Assembly: GCA_019059635.1 (NCBI GenBank)
Contig: JAGVRJ010000005.1
Location: forward strand, 1,736,001 to 1,800,000
DNA length: 64,000 nucleotides
DNA from: Proales similis
Lineage: Eukaryota > Rotifera > Eurotatoria > Ploima > Proalidae
Direction: 5' to 3'
In this document: positions 9,357 through 19,990 of the stretch, in pieces
How positions within the stretch are numbered: the stretch's first letter is position 1
How the letters are laid out: the number at the start of each line of letters is the position of its first letter
Made by a program: the position numbers and the translations under genes
The notes under the pieces: generated by a model
Database searches by the model: none
Told to the model about the DNA's origin: nothing
What the model saw: the letters and a program-made list of their open reading frames with translations, nothing else

Positions 9357-11219
9357 TCATGTTGTCATTGTTGTTGTTGATTCCACTTCAATTGCTGAAG
9401 TTGCTTGCAAATTCGACCCTTGATTGTCCAGATCAGGTGCCGTCCACTTCAATTGTGACTTGGCCGGGATATTCGGATGAATAAACACACATTTGGGATT
9501 GTGACATGCGGCGCCAAATTTGCACTTCTTCTCGTCAGACCGAATTAACTTCCAACTTTCTGTTGATCATGTTCAAACTAAATGACTTACAACGTTCGGT
9601 GTCGGGTTCAATGACTTGTTGACTAACGAGTATTGATTGGCAAATGGCCGCGCAAAGCGAGGCGGCTCGGGTCTAGTCGAAGCACTTGCAAATGGATGAA
9701 TTTTGTTTATTGTTATTTTGGGCGTGTTCTGGCTCGTTGAGTCGGCGTTTTCGTTCGAGCCGTTGTCACTTGAAGTATCGACCTGAGTTTTGACGACCGC
9801 CGCTGGCTTTTTATACGCGTGAACGTAGACACAGTCGGAGCGATTGCAAAATCCGTCGTATCGACACGTCGGATGCAGATAAAAGCAGGAGCGACCAAAT
9901 TGACAATTCGGAAACGCACTACATGGCTTGCTGGGATGGACAAATGGACAAGAGTCGGCCTTTTCACAATTGGGCCAAAATGTGCAGCGAACCAGTTTCG
10001 TCTTTCGCTGATAATCTGCATCCTGATCATCGATGGCCTCGTCCATTTCATCTCTCTCCTCGTCGATCAGTTCGTCGACGCCCGTTCCGATCACGTCCGA
10101 CACGTCCATGCCGACTTCGGCTTCTTCATTTTTCTTGAAGCATGTCTCGTCAATGCCGTTCAGCGTGATTATGAATTTGGTGTTTGACGACTCTTCGCTG
10201 TGCTCGACTCTGCTCTTGTTGGTGTCTAGAGTCTTCAGGGCCGGGTCGTTTAACTTTATCTGCGGCTCACTTTCAATTTGGACATTGCGCTTATCAGATC
10301 GCGACTCGTCGTTTGTTCTCAACCGTTTAATGCTCTTCACCGGCTCATTCTCTTCATTTAGTTTGTTTTTTACAGATTTGTTCGCTTCTTCGACGGCCTT
10401 GAATAAAATCGATTTGCTCGGCTGCATCGATTTGGGAACATTCGAGCTTCGTTTGCTCACTCTGACCACACTTGGCAACGAAACAGCTGTTCGTTGGCTT
10501 TTGTCAAAGTCAGCCTCGTCGTCGTGGTTTATCACAGCTCCCACACAGCTCGTTATTGTTGCTTGCTTACTACTTTCTTCGGTCGGCTTGCTTCTGCGCT
10601 TTCTTTGTTCGCGCGGCTCCCTTCTCTGACCAGTTGAACTAGTTACACGAGCAAGCGGCTCTTTGCCTCGGGACTTTTGTTCTTCCTCATTCAAATCGTC
10701 TGAAATAGAAACGCACGCTTCAAAGTCCATTCTGATACTCAATTTCAATTGACAAGTATTGAAAACCTGTGTCAATTTGAATGGCAAGCTCGTCATTGCC
10801 TTCCACCTGCTGGCCAGAGCTGCTCGGCTCTTCGGTTTTCTTTTTTACTCCGCTCTTTAGGTCCCTGAGCTCGGTGTGAAGCCTACGATTTCCATTGAGT
10901 GACTTAAGTTGAATGAACTTGAGATCAAAAACTCTTAAATGGCGGCTACCAGGCAGAGAATTGGGTTGCTGGCTGCAGACCGCCGAGGAATAGCTCCAGG
11001 TCTTGGGCCATTTGTGCTTCGTTCTTGTTGTTTATCACCAGCATCATTATATAGTCGGTTAGCTGCTCGTCAATATATTCGCCGAGTTCAATAAGTTTTC
11101 CTTTGACTGCCGCCTGGTAAAGTCAGTTCGCCTGGGTTTTAACGCACAGTTCAGGTACTCAATGATCAGTAATCGCTTACTCGCAGCTCATTCTTCAGTT
11201 CGCTATCCAGATTGCTCAT
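9357..11219 (-). CDS. ZC3H14: ZC3H14/Nab2-type nuclear poly(A)-binding protein
   Basis: Complement(9357..9548, 9591..10699, 10767..10882, 10950..11113, 11181..11219); 539 aa. The N-terminal exons encode a PWI-like fold (GKLIELGEYIDEQLTDYI, then DLELFLGG and a WLH motif) as in ZC3H14. The middle is long, charged and low-complexity. Three tandem CCCH fingers are at Cys345/351/357-His361, Cys366/372/378-His382 and Cys385/391/396-His400. A fourth in the last exon is at Cys485/491/496-His500, followed by IPAKSQLKWTAP. The family binds polyadenosine RNA in the nucleus and limits tail length. Vertebrate orthologues have five fingers; I find four, with an 85-residue linker before the last. The final acceptor (GAAG before TTAATT) was chosen by phase. 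Divergent to DRC7. Confidence 0.88.
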
Positions 11220-11874
11220 TTTCGCAATTGATTCTTGAAACGCTTGCTTGCTGGCTCGCTGTTAGTTTTGGGCAATAACCCGACTGAACAAAATATTTGC
11301 ATGTGTAATGCGAATTAATTATAATTATTAATATGATGATTACTATAATTAGAAGATGGTCTTCTTTTTCTTCTTGCCTGCACTCATTTTGTTGTGTCAG
11401 CACGCCTCCAATTTTAACTTGACTTTGAATTCCTTCATTCGAGTGCAAGTAAACTCATGAAATGATAGAATGTGTGGTCTATTCAGTGATCGATTTCAAG
11501 CAAAGTGGCCTGCTTCTTGTCATAATTCATGGCCAAGAGCAGAGACAAGCATTTTTGACTTGCCCAAATTACCGCCGATTTGAGTCGAATTTGAATTCTA
11601 TCTAAATGAAAGAGAAATTGAAGACGCGCGAGAAAGCTGAATTCTGGCAGCGAGCAAGGCAAAGATTTGGAAATAGTGGCTGCTTTTTGGTAAGCGGCTG
11701 GCGGGCGTTTTTGCTAGCGGTTGCTATGGAAACAAAATTTGTATAATCGAGCGGAGGCTTTTTCATTTGGATAGCAAAAAAAAATCAAGAAGACGAAGCG
11801 TATAGACGATACGACTATTGCCTTGAAGAGTCGCCTTGTTTAGTTTCCTTGTCTCCTCCTTATCGACGCTTGAG
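11220..11874. other. Bidirectional promoter region, ZC3H14-like / DRC7
   Basis: 655 bp between divergent starts, containing an X-box-like site at 11720-11733. A short minus-strand frame (11203-11448) overlaps the ZC3H14 start and is probably not coding. Confidence 0.5.
11720..11733. promoter_or_regulatory. X-box-like RFX site upstream of DRC7
   Basis: GTTGCTATGGAAAC, an imperfect palindrome of the form GTTGCY-AT-GGNAAC that RFX factors bind at ciliary genes, ending about 140 bp before the DRC7 ATG. Confidence 0.7.
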
Positions 11875-14800
11875 ATGGCCGATGAATACGACGATGTAAG
11901 TTTCGACTGGACTTTCAAACGACTTTAATTAAAAAAAAAACTTTATGCCTGAAGAACGACGATGTTCGCACCCCGCGCTCAAATCTCAGCGAACAAGACC
12001 AACAAGACATTGAGTCACATGAGCTAGAAGAATTGAAAAAAGAGCTTCAAGAAGTGAAAATCGAGCCCATAATTGCGCCCACCATGTTTCCCCCGCTGCC
12101 AGTCAAATGCATGAATCCAGAAGATTATCCGGACTCTTATCGAAAGAATTCCAAAAAAGAAAAACTTGTGCTCAAGTATGTAGAGAACTTTAAAAAGCAG
12201 TTCAACTACATTTACAATGGACGGGCCGAGGACAACCGCATCAATTTGTTTCTGACTGCCTATAACGAGTGCGGAGTAGAAAAGTTTGTTTGCACCCACA
12301 TTCGGCCAACTTCACTGGAATATTCATCGCTCTACGACTGGAAGGACTGTGCGCAGTTCGTAGCCGACCACTTGAATTACCAATGCTTGGAAGATCCGGT
12401 CCATTACGTAAGTAGAATAGACCTCAGCCTGATTCAGCGACAGATTTGATGAAAACATTTCAAACTAGCCCAAATGCCTTTGGTCGCCAGCCACAGTGGC
12501 CAAACATCAGACAGGAAACTGTTTCGATTTTTCTGTCCTTCTCGCGTCGCTTTTGATCGGCGCCGGCTACGACGCTTATGTGGTGGCCGGCTACGCAACA
12601 CACGAAGTCTGCACAATGAACCTCAACAGAGTGGTTTGTCCGTTGCTAATTAGGAAAGAGGAGAAAAAAGAGGAGAGAGTCGAAAAAGACATTGGCAAGT
12701 ATTCAGTGCGGCCCGCCAGAGACATGAGAAGCAAGTTCGAGCGCAGACAAGAGACGAGAGAGAAAAGCAAGCAAGAGAAAGAGCTCGAGCGTCAACGATT
12801 GGAAGAAGAGAAGCGCATCGCCGAGCTAGAAAAGCCGCCCAACGATGCTCTATTCGGACTACGCATTCACTCGTGGGTCCTGGTTCTGAGTGGCAAGCGC
12901 GAAGTGCCCGAAGCGTTTTTCATCGAGCCCTCGACCGGCGTCGCTGTTTCCACAAACGACGACAACTACCTCGGTATCGAGAGTGTCTGGAATCACAAGA
13001 ACTACTGGGTCAACATGCAAGAAATTCACGAGTCAATATCGGTAATCTGATTCAACTCTCCGATTCGAGCCAGACTTGACCTAGCCATCTGCAGGAAGTA
13101 AAATACGACCTGGGCGATTCGTCTCTCTGGGAGTTTATATTCCCGTCGAACGACAAGCCGAGCTTATCAGTTCCTCATGTGGTTGAAAATTTTGACGAAA
13201 ACGACGAGGTGGGTTGACTCGTTTTGCATTCCGACTTGGCGCACGCCTTCGTTGTTTCGATGAATGTGTTGCGTTTGTGCTTTTCGCTTGCTCGGCATTT
13301 TCGAGCGTCCGCGCATAATGCTCATTTCAATTTGAGTTTTCATTCGAACGTCTCTAGGATCCGCATGAGATTGAGAAGCATTTGGATCTGCCGCCATCGT
13401 GGAGCAGTGCACTTGACATATCGGCCAAAGGTTGGATTGAGTTTGACCGCAGCAAAGCTCAACAACTAACTCAAACTTGCTTGTCCATAGCTTTTGAAAC
13501 ACGTTTTCCGGCTGGCGTCAAGAAACTTATCTACAAGAAGTGCAAAGTGGAAAAGTTCGCGCCATATTTGCTCAAGGACAACATGGGGCTCAAGCTGACC
13601 GAATACCACGACTATGAAAGTGAGTGCGCCGATGACCGAAATCTGAGGCGCTCGCTCTAAATCTATATTTCAAGTGACCAAAGTCAAGCAGACTGTCGAA
13701 GAGTTTGTGAACAGGAGTGACAAAATTCGACGTCGAGTGACCAACTATGAGACCGGCTGGGTGATTGAGTCATTTGATCGCGGCCGCAGCAAATTTCTCA
13801 AAGGTGATGGCGTGGCGCGTCCTCCTTCCCTCGCAGATTTTCAATAATTGTCTTGTTTTCGTGAGCAGAGCATCGCTACCAGCTGGGAAAGACGGACCTC
13901 GAAAATCAACGAGTCATGTACTTTTACGACGACGCCCGAGTGGACGGTCTGAGCTGCAGAGAGAACACGCCGACCAAGATCGTCGAGCATTTCATCGGCC
14001 GCACGGATAAACTCTATTATAGAGAGGCACGTTTTCACAACAAGCAGCGTTTGGCGCCCAGAGACGACGAACGAAACATAGACATTCAGCTGATCATTGA
14101 GCGTTTCAACCGAGATCCTAGCAAGCCAGCAAACGACGACATTCACGAGCTTGTCTACGAAATAAAAAGCTTCAAGTACAAAATCACTTACCATCGCGAG
14201 TCGAGCAAGATAGCGCCGTCCACTCGCGAGTTTTTCAAGCGCAGCGACTGGAACGAACGCGGAACGAACAAGAGCTGGAGCGGCGATCTGCACAAAAGCT
14301 ATCTGGTAAGAATATTAGTCACTTGGCAAGGAGCGGTTTAGATTGAGCGGGCATTCTTGTTCCTTTGAAGGCCGGCCTGGAGTACAAAGAAAAGAAGAAC
14401 GTTGAGCTCTATGAGTTTCTAATGGCGCTGCTGAAGCAGGAAGACGCTGTAAAGCTCAAAGTGCAACGATCGAAAGAAGAGGTCCGATCAATACTTGACG
14501 ATCGAACCCACGAAGAGGCGGTCACTAATTTCACCGTGTCCGTCTATGACACTGAGCGCAACGTCAAGGCGAATCAATACATCCGCGACATGGTGAGAAA
14601 AGCAAAATAATGCTTGCTGGTAATATTGACGCACAAATTTAAACTACCAAACAGGAAGAAAAGAGAAGAGCAGAAAAGCTGCGCAGACAGAAAGTTGACG
14701 CTGATTATCTGGCTCCGTTCTTGGCCAAGCATTCGATAAGCGAACAGGGACCTGTGCCGGCCGAGTTGAAAGACACAATCAAGAACGAATGTCTGAAGGA

Positions 14801-15181
14801 TTTGAAAGACAGAATTGTGGCCGAGGCCGATCTAATCCAGAAGCGCTTTGAACAGGCAAGCGATGCGTTTGATAGCTTGACCCATCAGCGTCTAATGAAA
14901 TCTGAAACAGGAGAGTAAAGAGCTGCAGAAAAAACAGCAGTGGTACCAAGCCAATCAAATAAACATGAGCCGAGAAGACGAGCGGCAGTATTTGGAGTAC
15001 TGTGCCGAGGCCATGTTCAAAATTCACATACTCGAGCTCAGACTCAACCGGTAAGTGCGCTGAGCAGGTGAAAGCGAATGAGCTTCTAATTCGGGTTTCG
15101 CACAGGCACATTGAAAAGGGGCCAGTTAAGTATCAAGAAATGGAGCAACGGTTACGAAGCGAGCCGCGTCTTCAAAAATGA
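11875..15181 (+). CDS. DRC7: Dynein regulatory complex subunit 7 (CCDC135 / lobo)
   Basis: Join 11875..11895, 11955..12407, 12469..13041, 13095..13208, 13358..13619, 13675..13803, 13869..14305, 14371..14592, 14655..14855, 14911..15050, 15106..15181; 875 aa, close to the human length of 874. DRC7 is part of the nexin-dynein regulatory complex of motile axonemes. The N-terminal half has a transglutaminase-like core (WSPATVAKHQTGNCFDFS, Cys176), then a charged insert. The middle is beta-rich with long stretches of conserved DRC7 sequence, and the C-terminus is coiled coil ending in LELRLNRHIEKGPVKYQEME. Intron 9 has a GC donor (CAG/GCAAG); reading through it meets a stop, so splicing is needed. 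An X-box lies upstream. The next gene starts only about 140 bp after the stop. Confidence 0.95.
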
Positions 15182-15322
15182 ACGCCTCCTACCCGCCATC
15201 TCTCCCCTCCCCCCCCCCCCTTCAAATTTGTTTCTAAACAATAAAAGTGCTTATCTACAATCCTGCTCTGCTAAAGCGTTTGACTCGAATAGGCGGCTGT
15301 GCCTGGTTTCCTTAGTTGACAA
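15182..15322. other. Short spacer with C-tract, poly(A) signal and acceptor-like site
   Basis: Contains a C-rich run (about 15203-15222), AATAAA at 15240-15245 for DRC7, and a pyrimidine-rich TTTCCTTAG ending at 15315, 7 nt before the next ATG. It may be a 5' UTR splice or trans-splice acceptor. Confidence 0.5.
15240..15245 (+). terminator. poly(A) signal of DRC7
   Basis: AATAAA 60 bp past the DRC7 stop and 78 bp before the MTHFS start. Confidence 0.6.
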
Positions 15323-16096
15323 ATGGCATCTTATTTGCGTACGAGCTTTGGGACAGCAAATGCGGCTCAAGCTTTTGCGCGATATTTTTCCTCTAGAGAC
15401 GGCAGAATGCAAGCGAATGGCTCAAAGACAGCGTTGCGGAAAATAATGAAGCAGATGCTCCGACAGCTAGAGCCAAGAGACAAAGAGCGTCAGAGCGAGG
15501 CGGTGGTCAATTATCTTTTGCACGAGCACGAACGCTTTAGAAAAGCAAACAACATTGCGCTCTATCTGGCCATGAAATCCGAAGAAGTAGACACCGAGCC
15601 TTTGATCGAGCATTTGCTTAAATCAAAACAGCAAACTAAGAGCGAGAGGCGAATATTCGTGCCTCACATTGACATGAGCTCAAGCAATTCGACCACACCA
15701 AATGAAATGGTTTTTTTCGAGATTGAGAACTGGTCTCAGTACATGAACGAAATGAACGTGGATAACAAGTACGCAATTCGTCAGTTTGCCAGGCCAGAAG
15801 AATTGACTGCGGTTGATCCTGCTCAAATCGATCTGGTGATTGTGCCAGGATTGGCGTTTGATCGTCTGGATCAGGCTGTCCAAGACAGCAAATCTATCAG
15901 TCGACTGGGCCGAGGAAAGGGCTACTATGACGTGTTTTTGTCCAAGATCCCGAAATGCTACACCCTAGCGATCGGTTTCAACGAGCAGTTCATCCCGTTT
16001 AATGAAAAGCTGCACAACGATGGCTGGCATGTTCCTATCGAAACAGGTCGAGACGTACTGCTTGACGAGTTCCTGTGCGAGCGATCCGTGAATTGA
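15323..16096 (+). CDS. MTHFS: 5-formyltetrahydrofolate cyclo-ligase (methenyl-THF synthetase)
   Basis: Single exon, 257 aa. The core is typical: LRKIMKQMLRQLEPRDKERQ at the start of the domain, then IALYLAMKSEEVDTEPLI, the ATP/folate-site motif IDLVIVPGLAFDRLDQ and the signature SRLGRGKGYYD (about residues 193-203). It ends in GWHVPIETGRDVLLDE. The enzyme uses ATP to turn 5-formyl-THF into 5,10-methenyl-THF. The roughly 30 extra N-terminal residues are rich in Ser, Ala, Arg and Phe with no acid until Asp26, suggesting a mitochondrial transit peptide. There are no introns. It lies head-to-tail behind DRC7 with minimal spacing. Confidence 0.95.
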   Translation: MASYLRTSFGTANAAQAFARYFSSRDGRMQANGSKTALRKIMKQMLRQLEPRDKERQSEAVVNYLLHEHERFRKANNIALYLAMKSEEVDTEPLIEHLLKSKQQTKSERRIFVPHIDMSSSNSTTPNEMVFFEIENWSQYMNEMNVDNKYAIRQFARPEELTAVDPAQIDLVIVPGLAFDRLDQAVQDSKSISRLGRGKGYYDVFLSKIPKCYTLAIGFNEQFIPFNEKLHNDGWHVPIETGRDVLLDEFLCERSVN

Positions 16097-16269
16097 ACGG
16101 ATTCCGCGAATAGAACGAGCGCCTCGTAATAATAATAATAATAATTCAACAACCGGTCCCCTTTTAAATGTAATGTTTACATCTTTTTCCTTCGCTCCCT
16201 CTCTCTCTCTTTCGCTTAATGTTTCTCTTTGGTTTAAAACGTCAATTAGCCAGGATAAGTAATCATTAG

Positions 16270-16275
16270 AATAAA
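16270..16275 (+). terminator. poly(A) signal of MTHFS
   Basis: AATAAA 174 bp past the MTHFS stop, ending only 3 bp before the next proposed ATG at 16279. Either the signal or that start may be wrong. Confidence 0.45.
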
Positions 16276-16278
16276 ATA

Positions 16279-17430
16279 ATGCGCCAGTATGTCGAGTTGA
16301 AGCACCCAAGTAGGTTAGATTTGAGATTGCTTGAAAGCACCGAGGAACAGACTAAAAAGCGAATAATTTTGAAAAATAATAAAAAAAAATTCTCGAAACT
16401 TGAAGGAAGAGGCAAAGTTATTCAGTACAAGGCGGTGCACACAATGCATAGAAACAGGCATCTTGAACTGAAGCCAAACGTTCCGTCTAGTCTACGGACG
16501 AAAATGGTGCCGTGCGAGTTCTGTGGGGCTATTTACGAGAGCGAGGAGAACAAGGCGATTCATCAGATTTACTATTGCACCGGAAGAGACCTTTCACTGG
16601 ACGCCTCCCTTCTCAAACTAAGAAACAACTCTCGCAGCAAGCGGCTCGCCGAATCTTCGCATAAAACCAAGTCATCGCCCAAGATCGGCGATTCGATATT
16701 CAGCATGCCTTACGAGCTGACTAACAAACGTCTCGTCGACTCACTTAACCAATTAGACTTTCAAGCCGCTCAAAACGATCAACGTGAACAGCAGCCAAAA
16801 GAGCTGCCACGGGTGAGACACAAAGCCAGATTTTTTGCACCATTCAATTGGTCACATGATTTGATAAGATAAAACTAAACTGAGAATTTCTAATCTCAAA
16901 AGGATGAGAAAAAGCACAGCACAGGCAAGCAGGCGAAAAAAGTCGACAAGAACGCAAACCTCGCAGTTAAGAAAGGCACGAGAGCAGCGCGTAATCGAAC
17001 CATGGCCACTTCGAACATTAAAGTGCATGCAATCAGACTCAGGCCCAATCAGGACTTGAACAAAGAGCTGGACAACTATGTGAAACGCAATAACCTCAGA
17101 GCGGCTTTCATTATCAGCTGTGTTGGAAGCCTCACCAAGGCCACTCTTCGAATGGCTTTCTCCGGCCAGGAGACAAACAACGTCAAAGTTTACAATGAGC
17201 ACATGGAAATTGTCTCTTTGGTTGGCACTCTCTCCTCGGTCGGCGGTCATCATCTTCACATGTCGCTGTCGGACAAAAATGGAATTGTACATGGAGGTCA
17301 CGTGTTTGGCGAACTAAACATCTTCACCACAGCCGAAGTGGTGATCGGAGAGTGCGAAGAGCTTCTCTTTAACCGAGAGTTCGACGCCCAATCCGGATTT
17401 GACGAGCTTGTGGTCAATAAGCGAGAATAG
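16279..17430 (+). CDS. C2HC zinc-finger plus PPC/DUF296-domain fusion protein
   Basis: Join 16279..16812, 16903..17430; 353 aa. Residues 79-100 form C-x2-C-x12-H-x4-C (Cys79, Cys82, His95, Cys100), the exact spacing of the ZC2HC1-type zinc finger. Residues 179-211 are a Lys-rich linker. From about residue 215 there is a PPC (DUF296) domain: AAFIISCVGSLTKATLRMA, then GGHHLHMSLSDKNG, VHGGHVFGEL and TTAEVVIGE. In plant AHL proteins the PPC follows AT-hooks and trimerises; in bacteria and some animals it stands alone. The intron (GTGAGA..CAAAAG) is phase 0 and joins both parts in frame. An internal ATG at 17002 could start a PPC-only product, and intron retention would end after 20 extra codons. 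The extreme N-terminus is uncertain. Function unknown; probably nuclear. Confidence 0.75.
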
Positions 17431-17434
17431 TCGA

Positions 17435-17440
17435 AATAAA
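17435..17440 (+). terminator. poly(A) signal of zinc-finger/PPC gene
   Basis: AATAAA 5 bp after the stop codon; a second copy lies at about 17490. Confidence 0.55.
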
Positions 17441-17512
17441 GATTAAAAGACCAAGACGCATTCGAACATTTTATTCAAACTAAATCTGCAATAAATTTCC
17501 GCGTTGCTAGGC

Positions 17513-17525
17513 AACCACCATCAAT
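17513..17525. promoter_or_regulatory. X-box-like RFX site upstream of DYNC2LI1
   Basis: GTTGCTAGGCAAC, a near-perfect RFX palindrome with a one-base spacer, about 70 bp before the ATG of the intraflagellar-transport dynein gene. Confidence 0.75.
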
Positions 17526-17595
17526 GTGGGCATCTGTAAAATTCCCCACCTAGTAGGAGAGGAGAGAGAGAGAGATTGGAATCTGCGTTAGGAAA

Positions 17596-19358
17596 ATGAA
17601 CACAGAAACAGGAGAGGTAGAAGCATCGGCGCCGGTCAACGATCAGAAGCCGGTCAGAAACACTGAACCAACGTGAGTGGAGTTAGCTTTTCTGACTTGC
17701 AATTCACCTACTTGCCTTCGAAAGGGGTCTTATTCTCTGGGAACTGGCCGCCGAAAAGGTCCAGGAGCAGCAAGTGATGAGCGGCCTTGAGTCTGAGGAC
17801 AAAACCGTTCTTTTCCTAGGCAATCAAGGCGCCGTAATTCAACTTTTTTTTGCTTATTTCTTGTCGAAAATGTGATCAGAATTTCAATTAGGGCAAGTCG
17901 ACGCTCATTCTCAAATACTGCGAGAGGTATATGCCACGGCACTAGAAAAGTTGAACCAATCGCTAAAGCTGCCGATCAAAGAACGTCGGAAATTCCGAAG
18001 CCAACAATCGCACTTGACTACACGTTCTGTAGAAAGGCGAAAAGCGGAAGCAGTGTGGTAAATAGCTGCCAACAATTTAATCTCAGTTTTTTAGCTTGTC
18101 TCACCAATCGTAATCAATTCAAGCAAAAGCTGGTGGGTCACATTTGGGAGCTGGGCGAAGGCACCTATCTTTCTAACTTGATCGATGTGGTCATCACACC
18201 TGAAAATCTACTGTAAGTCAAGCTGATGGTCAGTTAAAAGACCCGACGTTGATCTCGTTCGTTAAGCAACACAAGCATCATACTGACATTGGACTTGTCA
18301 AAGCCGACCGAGCTTTGGCTCACAATGGAGCATTTAGTCAGCGCGGTAAAAAGGAGAATAAAGGAGTGCGTGAAGTTGGCGACCAAGTCGAACCCCAACA
18401 TTAAAGAGACTCTAAAGAAACGCATACACGATCGCCTCGCTTCCAATCCAGTAAGTTGCTTTCTAACTTTCCGCTCAAAATGCATGCAATTTGGATACGA
18501 TTACAATAAAAAATGTGCAAAAGGACGAGTCACAACTCCAGCCCATTGCTTTACCCACTGCAATCATAGCAACCAAATTCGACATATTCGAGTCGTTTGA
18601 GCCGGAGGAGCAGAAAATCATCGCCAAATCGCTTCGATTCATCGCTCACTACTTTGGCGCGTGCCTGTTCGTAAGTCAATCATCCAATCAGTCCACAACC
18701 ACTCATCTTCCCTGGCCAGTCTTATCAAAATGACTAATTCTGTCTTCAGTCTACAAGTTATAAGAATGAGAGCGCCTTCAGTAAAATCCGAGCCATGTTG
18801 AATCACTTTTTGCTCGATGGTTCATTTCAAAGGTATAAATCCGCTTATTCAAACGGTCAATCCAAGCGTCTCATGTTAGAATTTAATTATTTTTAGCAAG
18901 CAGCAGCAAATTGATTATATGAAGCCGCTGCTGGTGCCCTTTGGCACCGACAGTTTCGAGTCGATCGGACTTCCACCACTGCCGGCGTTCGAGTTGAACG
19001 ACCCGAAACACGAGTAAGAGACAAAATTGACTATTTTTGTCAAATCTATTTTCAACTCCAATGAAATAAAACAAAGGACTCAGCTTGACTTGTGGCGCAC
19101 CCTGTTCAACAACACCTATCCGCAACAGGTAGAAACTGCTAAAACAAAGCGATTCGTTCAGTCAACTTCACTTTGCCAAAGGAAATTAAACGCGACCCGA
19201 TCGCTGCCGAGGACTATGGAAGTAATCCTCAGTTTGAAGAGGCGCTGATCGACTCTCTGAGAGATCGGAAAATGGTCGAGTTGGACAGTTTGCGCGAAAT
19301 TATCAAAAAGAGACAAAGCGACGCCCAGAATCCGATCCAAATTCAAATTTTAAATTAA
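17596..19358 (+). CDS. DYNC2LI1: Cytoplasmic dynein 2 light intermediate chain 1
   Basis: Join 17596..17672, 17725..17833, 17892..17926, 17982..18057, 18124..18212, 18267..18450, 18524..18670, 18750..18832, 18897..19013, 19077..19128, 19182..19358; 381 aa. A G-x4-GKST P-loop (residues 58-66) is split by intron 2 between Ala62 and Gly63. Further matches are IPKPTIALDYTF, HIWELGEGTYL, LTLDLSKPTELW, the long helical hairpin RRIKECVKLATKSNP, and IATKFDIFESF (the NKxD-like position). It drives retrograde intraflagellar transport with the dynein-2 heavy chain. Compared with the usual 350 aa the extra length is an acidic N-terminal tail. All phases close. The X-box lies about 70 bp upstream and a poly(A) signal is at 19418. 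Confidence 0.95.
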
Positions 19359-19990
19359 TTCTTCTTCTAAACCGCATTTCTGATTTTTGCTTAATGTTAT
19401 TCAAAAGCTCACGCGATAATAAATGAAAAAGAGGGCATGGCGTCGAGAGCAACCTTTTCCACTTTAAACATGCAGCCAGACCGCTCTTTGCCCTATCCAG
19501 AGCAAACAGTGATCTTTCGATTTAGAGTTGCGATCTTCATCGCCGTCGTTTGCTGTTGCATTTTTTTTCACCGGCTGTTATTAATTCGCAAGAAACTCGA
19601 TCGTTAAAAACAAGTTACTCTGTTGCACTGCATGTTGCTTATCATCAATCAGGGCCCTTGAAATATGATAAAAGCAAAATAGAATTTGCTTCATTCATGA
19701 CTAGATTCGAGCATAATTTCTCGTGAATTATATAGACGAGGACGATGAGAGACAAGCGAGAATGCTTTTTGGCGAAAAGCCCCCAATTTCTCTCCTGCTG
19801 TGTTTGCGCTTGTGTGCTATTCTATGCTAGACTAGAAACATTTGCCACAATTAATCAAAAGCACAGATTCATTTCATGAAACAAAAAATTAGTTCGAAGG
19901 ATAACTCGGCTTTTCACGTTGAAAATTAGCCCTCTTCAACAATCTGAGAGCGTTAAAAAATATTTTTCTTTTTAGATTTTGTTAAGAATT
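19359..19990. other. Intergenic, DYNC2LI1 to SLC5-like gene
   Basis: Contains AATAAA at 19418-19423 and, at the far end, a strong pyrimidine-tract acceptor (TTTTTCTTTTTAG, AG at 19974-19975) 15 bp before the SLC5 ATG, implying a spliced or trans-spliced leader. No coding frame of note. Confidence 0.5.
19418..19423 (+). terminator. poly(A) signal of DYNC2LI1
   Basis: AATAAA 60 bp past the stop. Confidence 0.65.
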
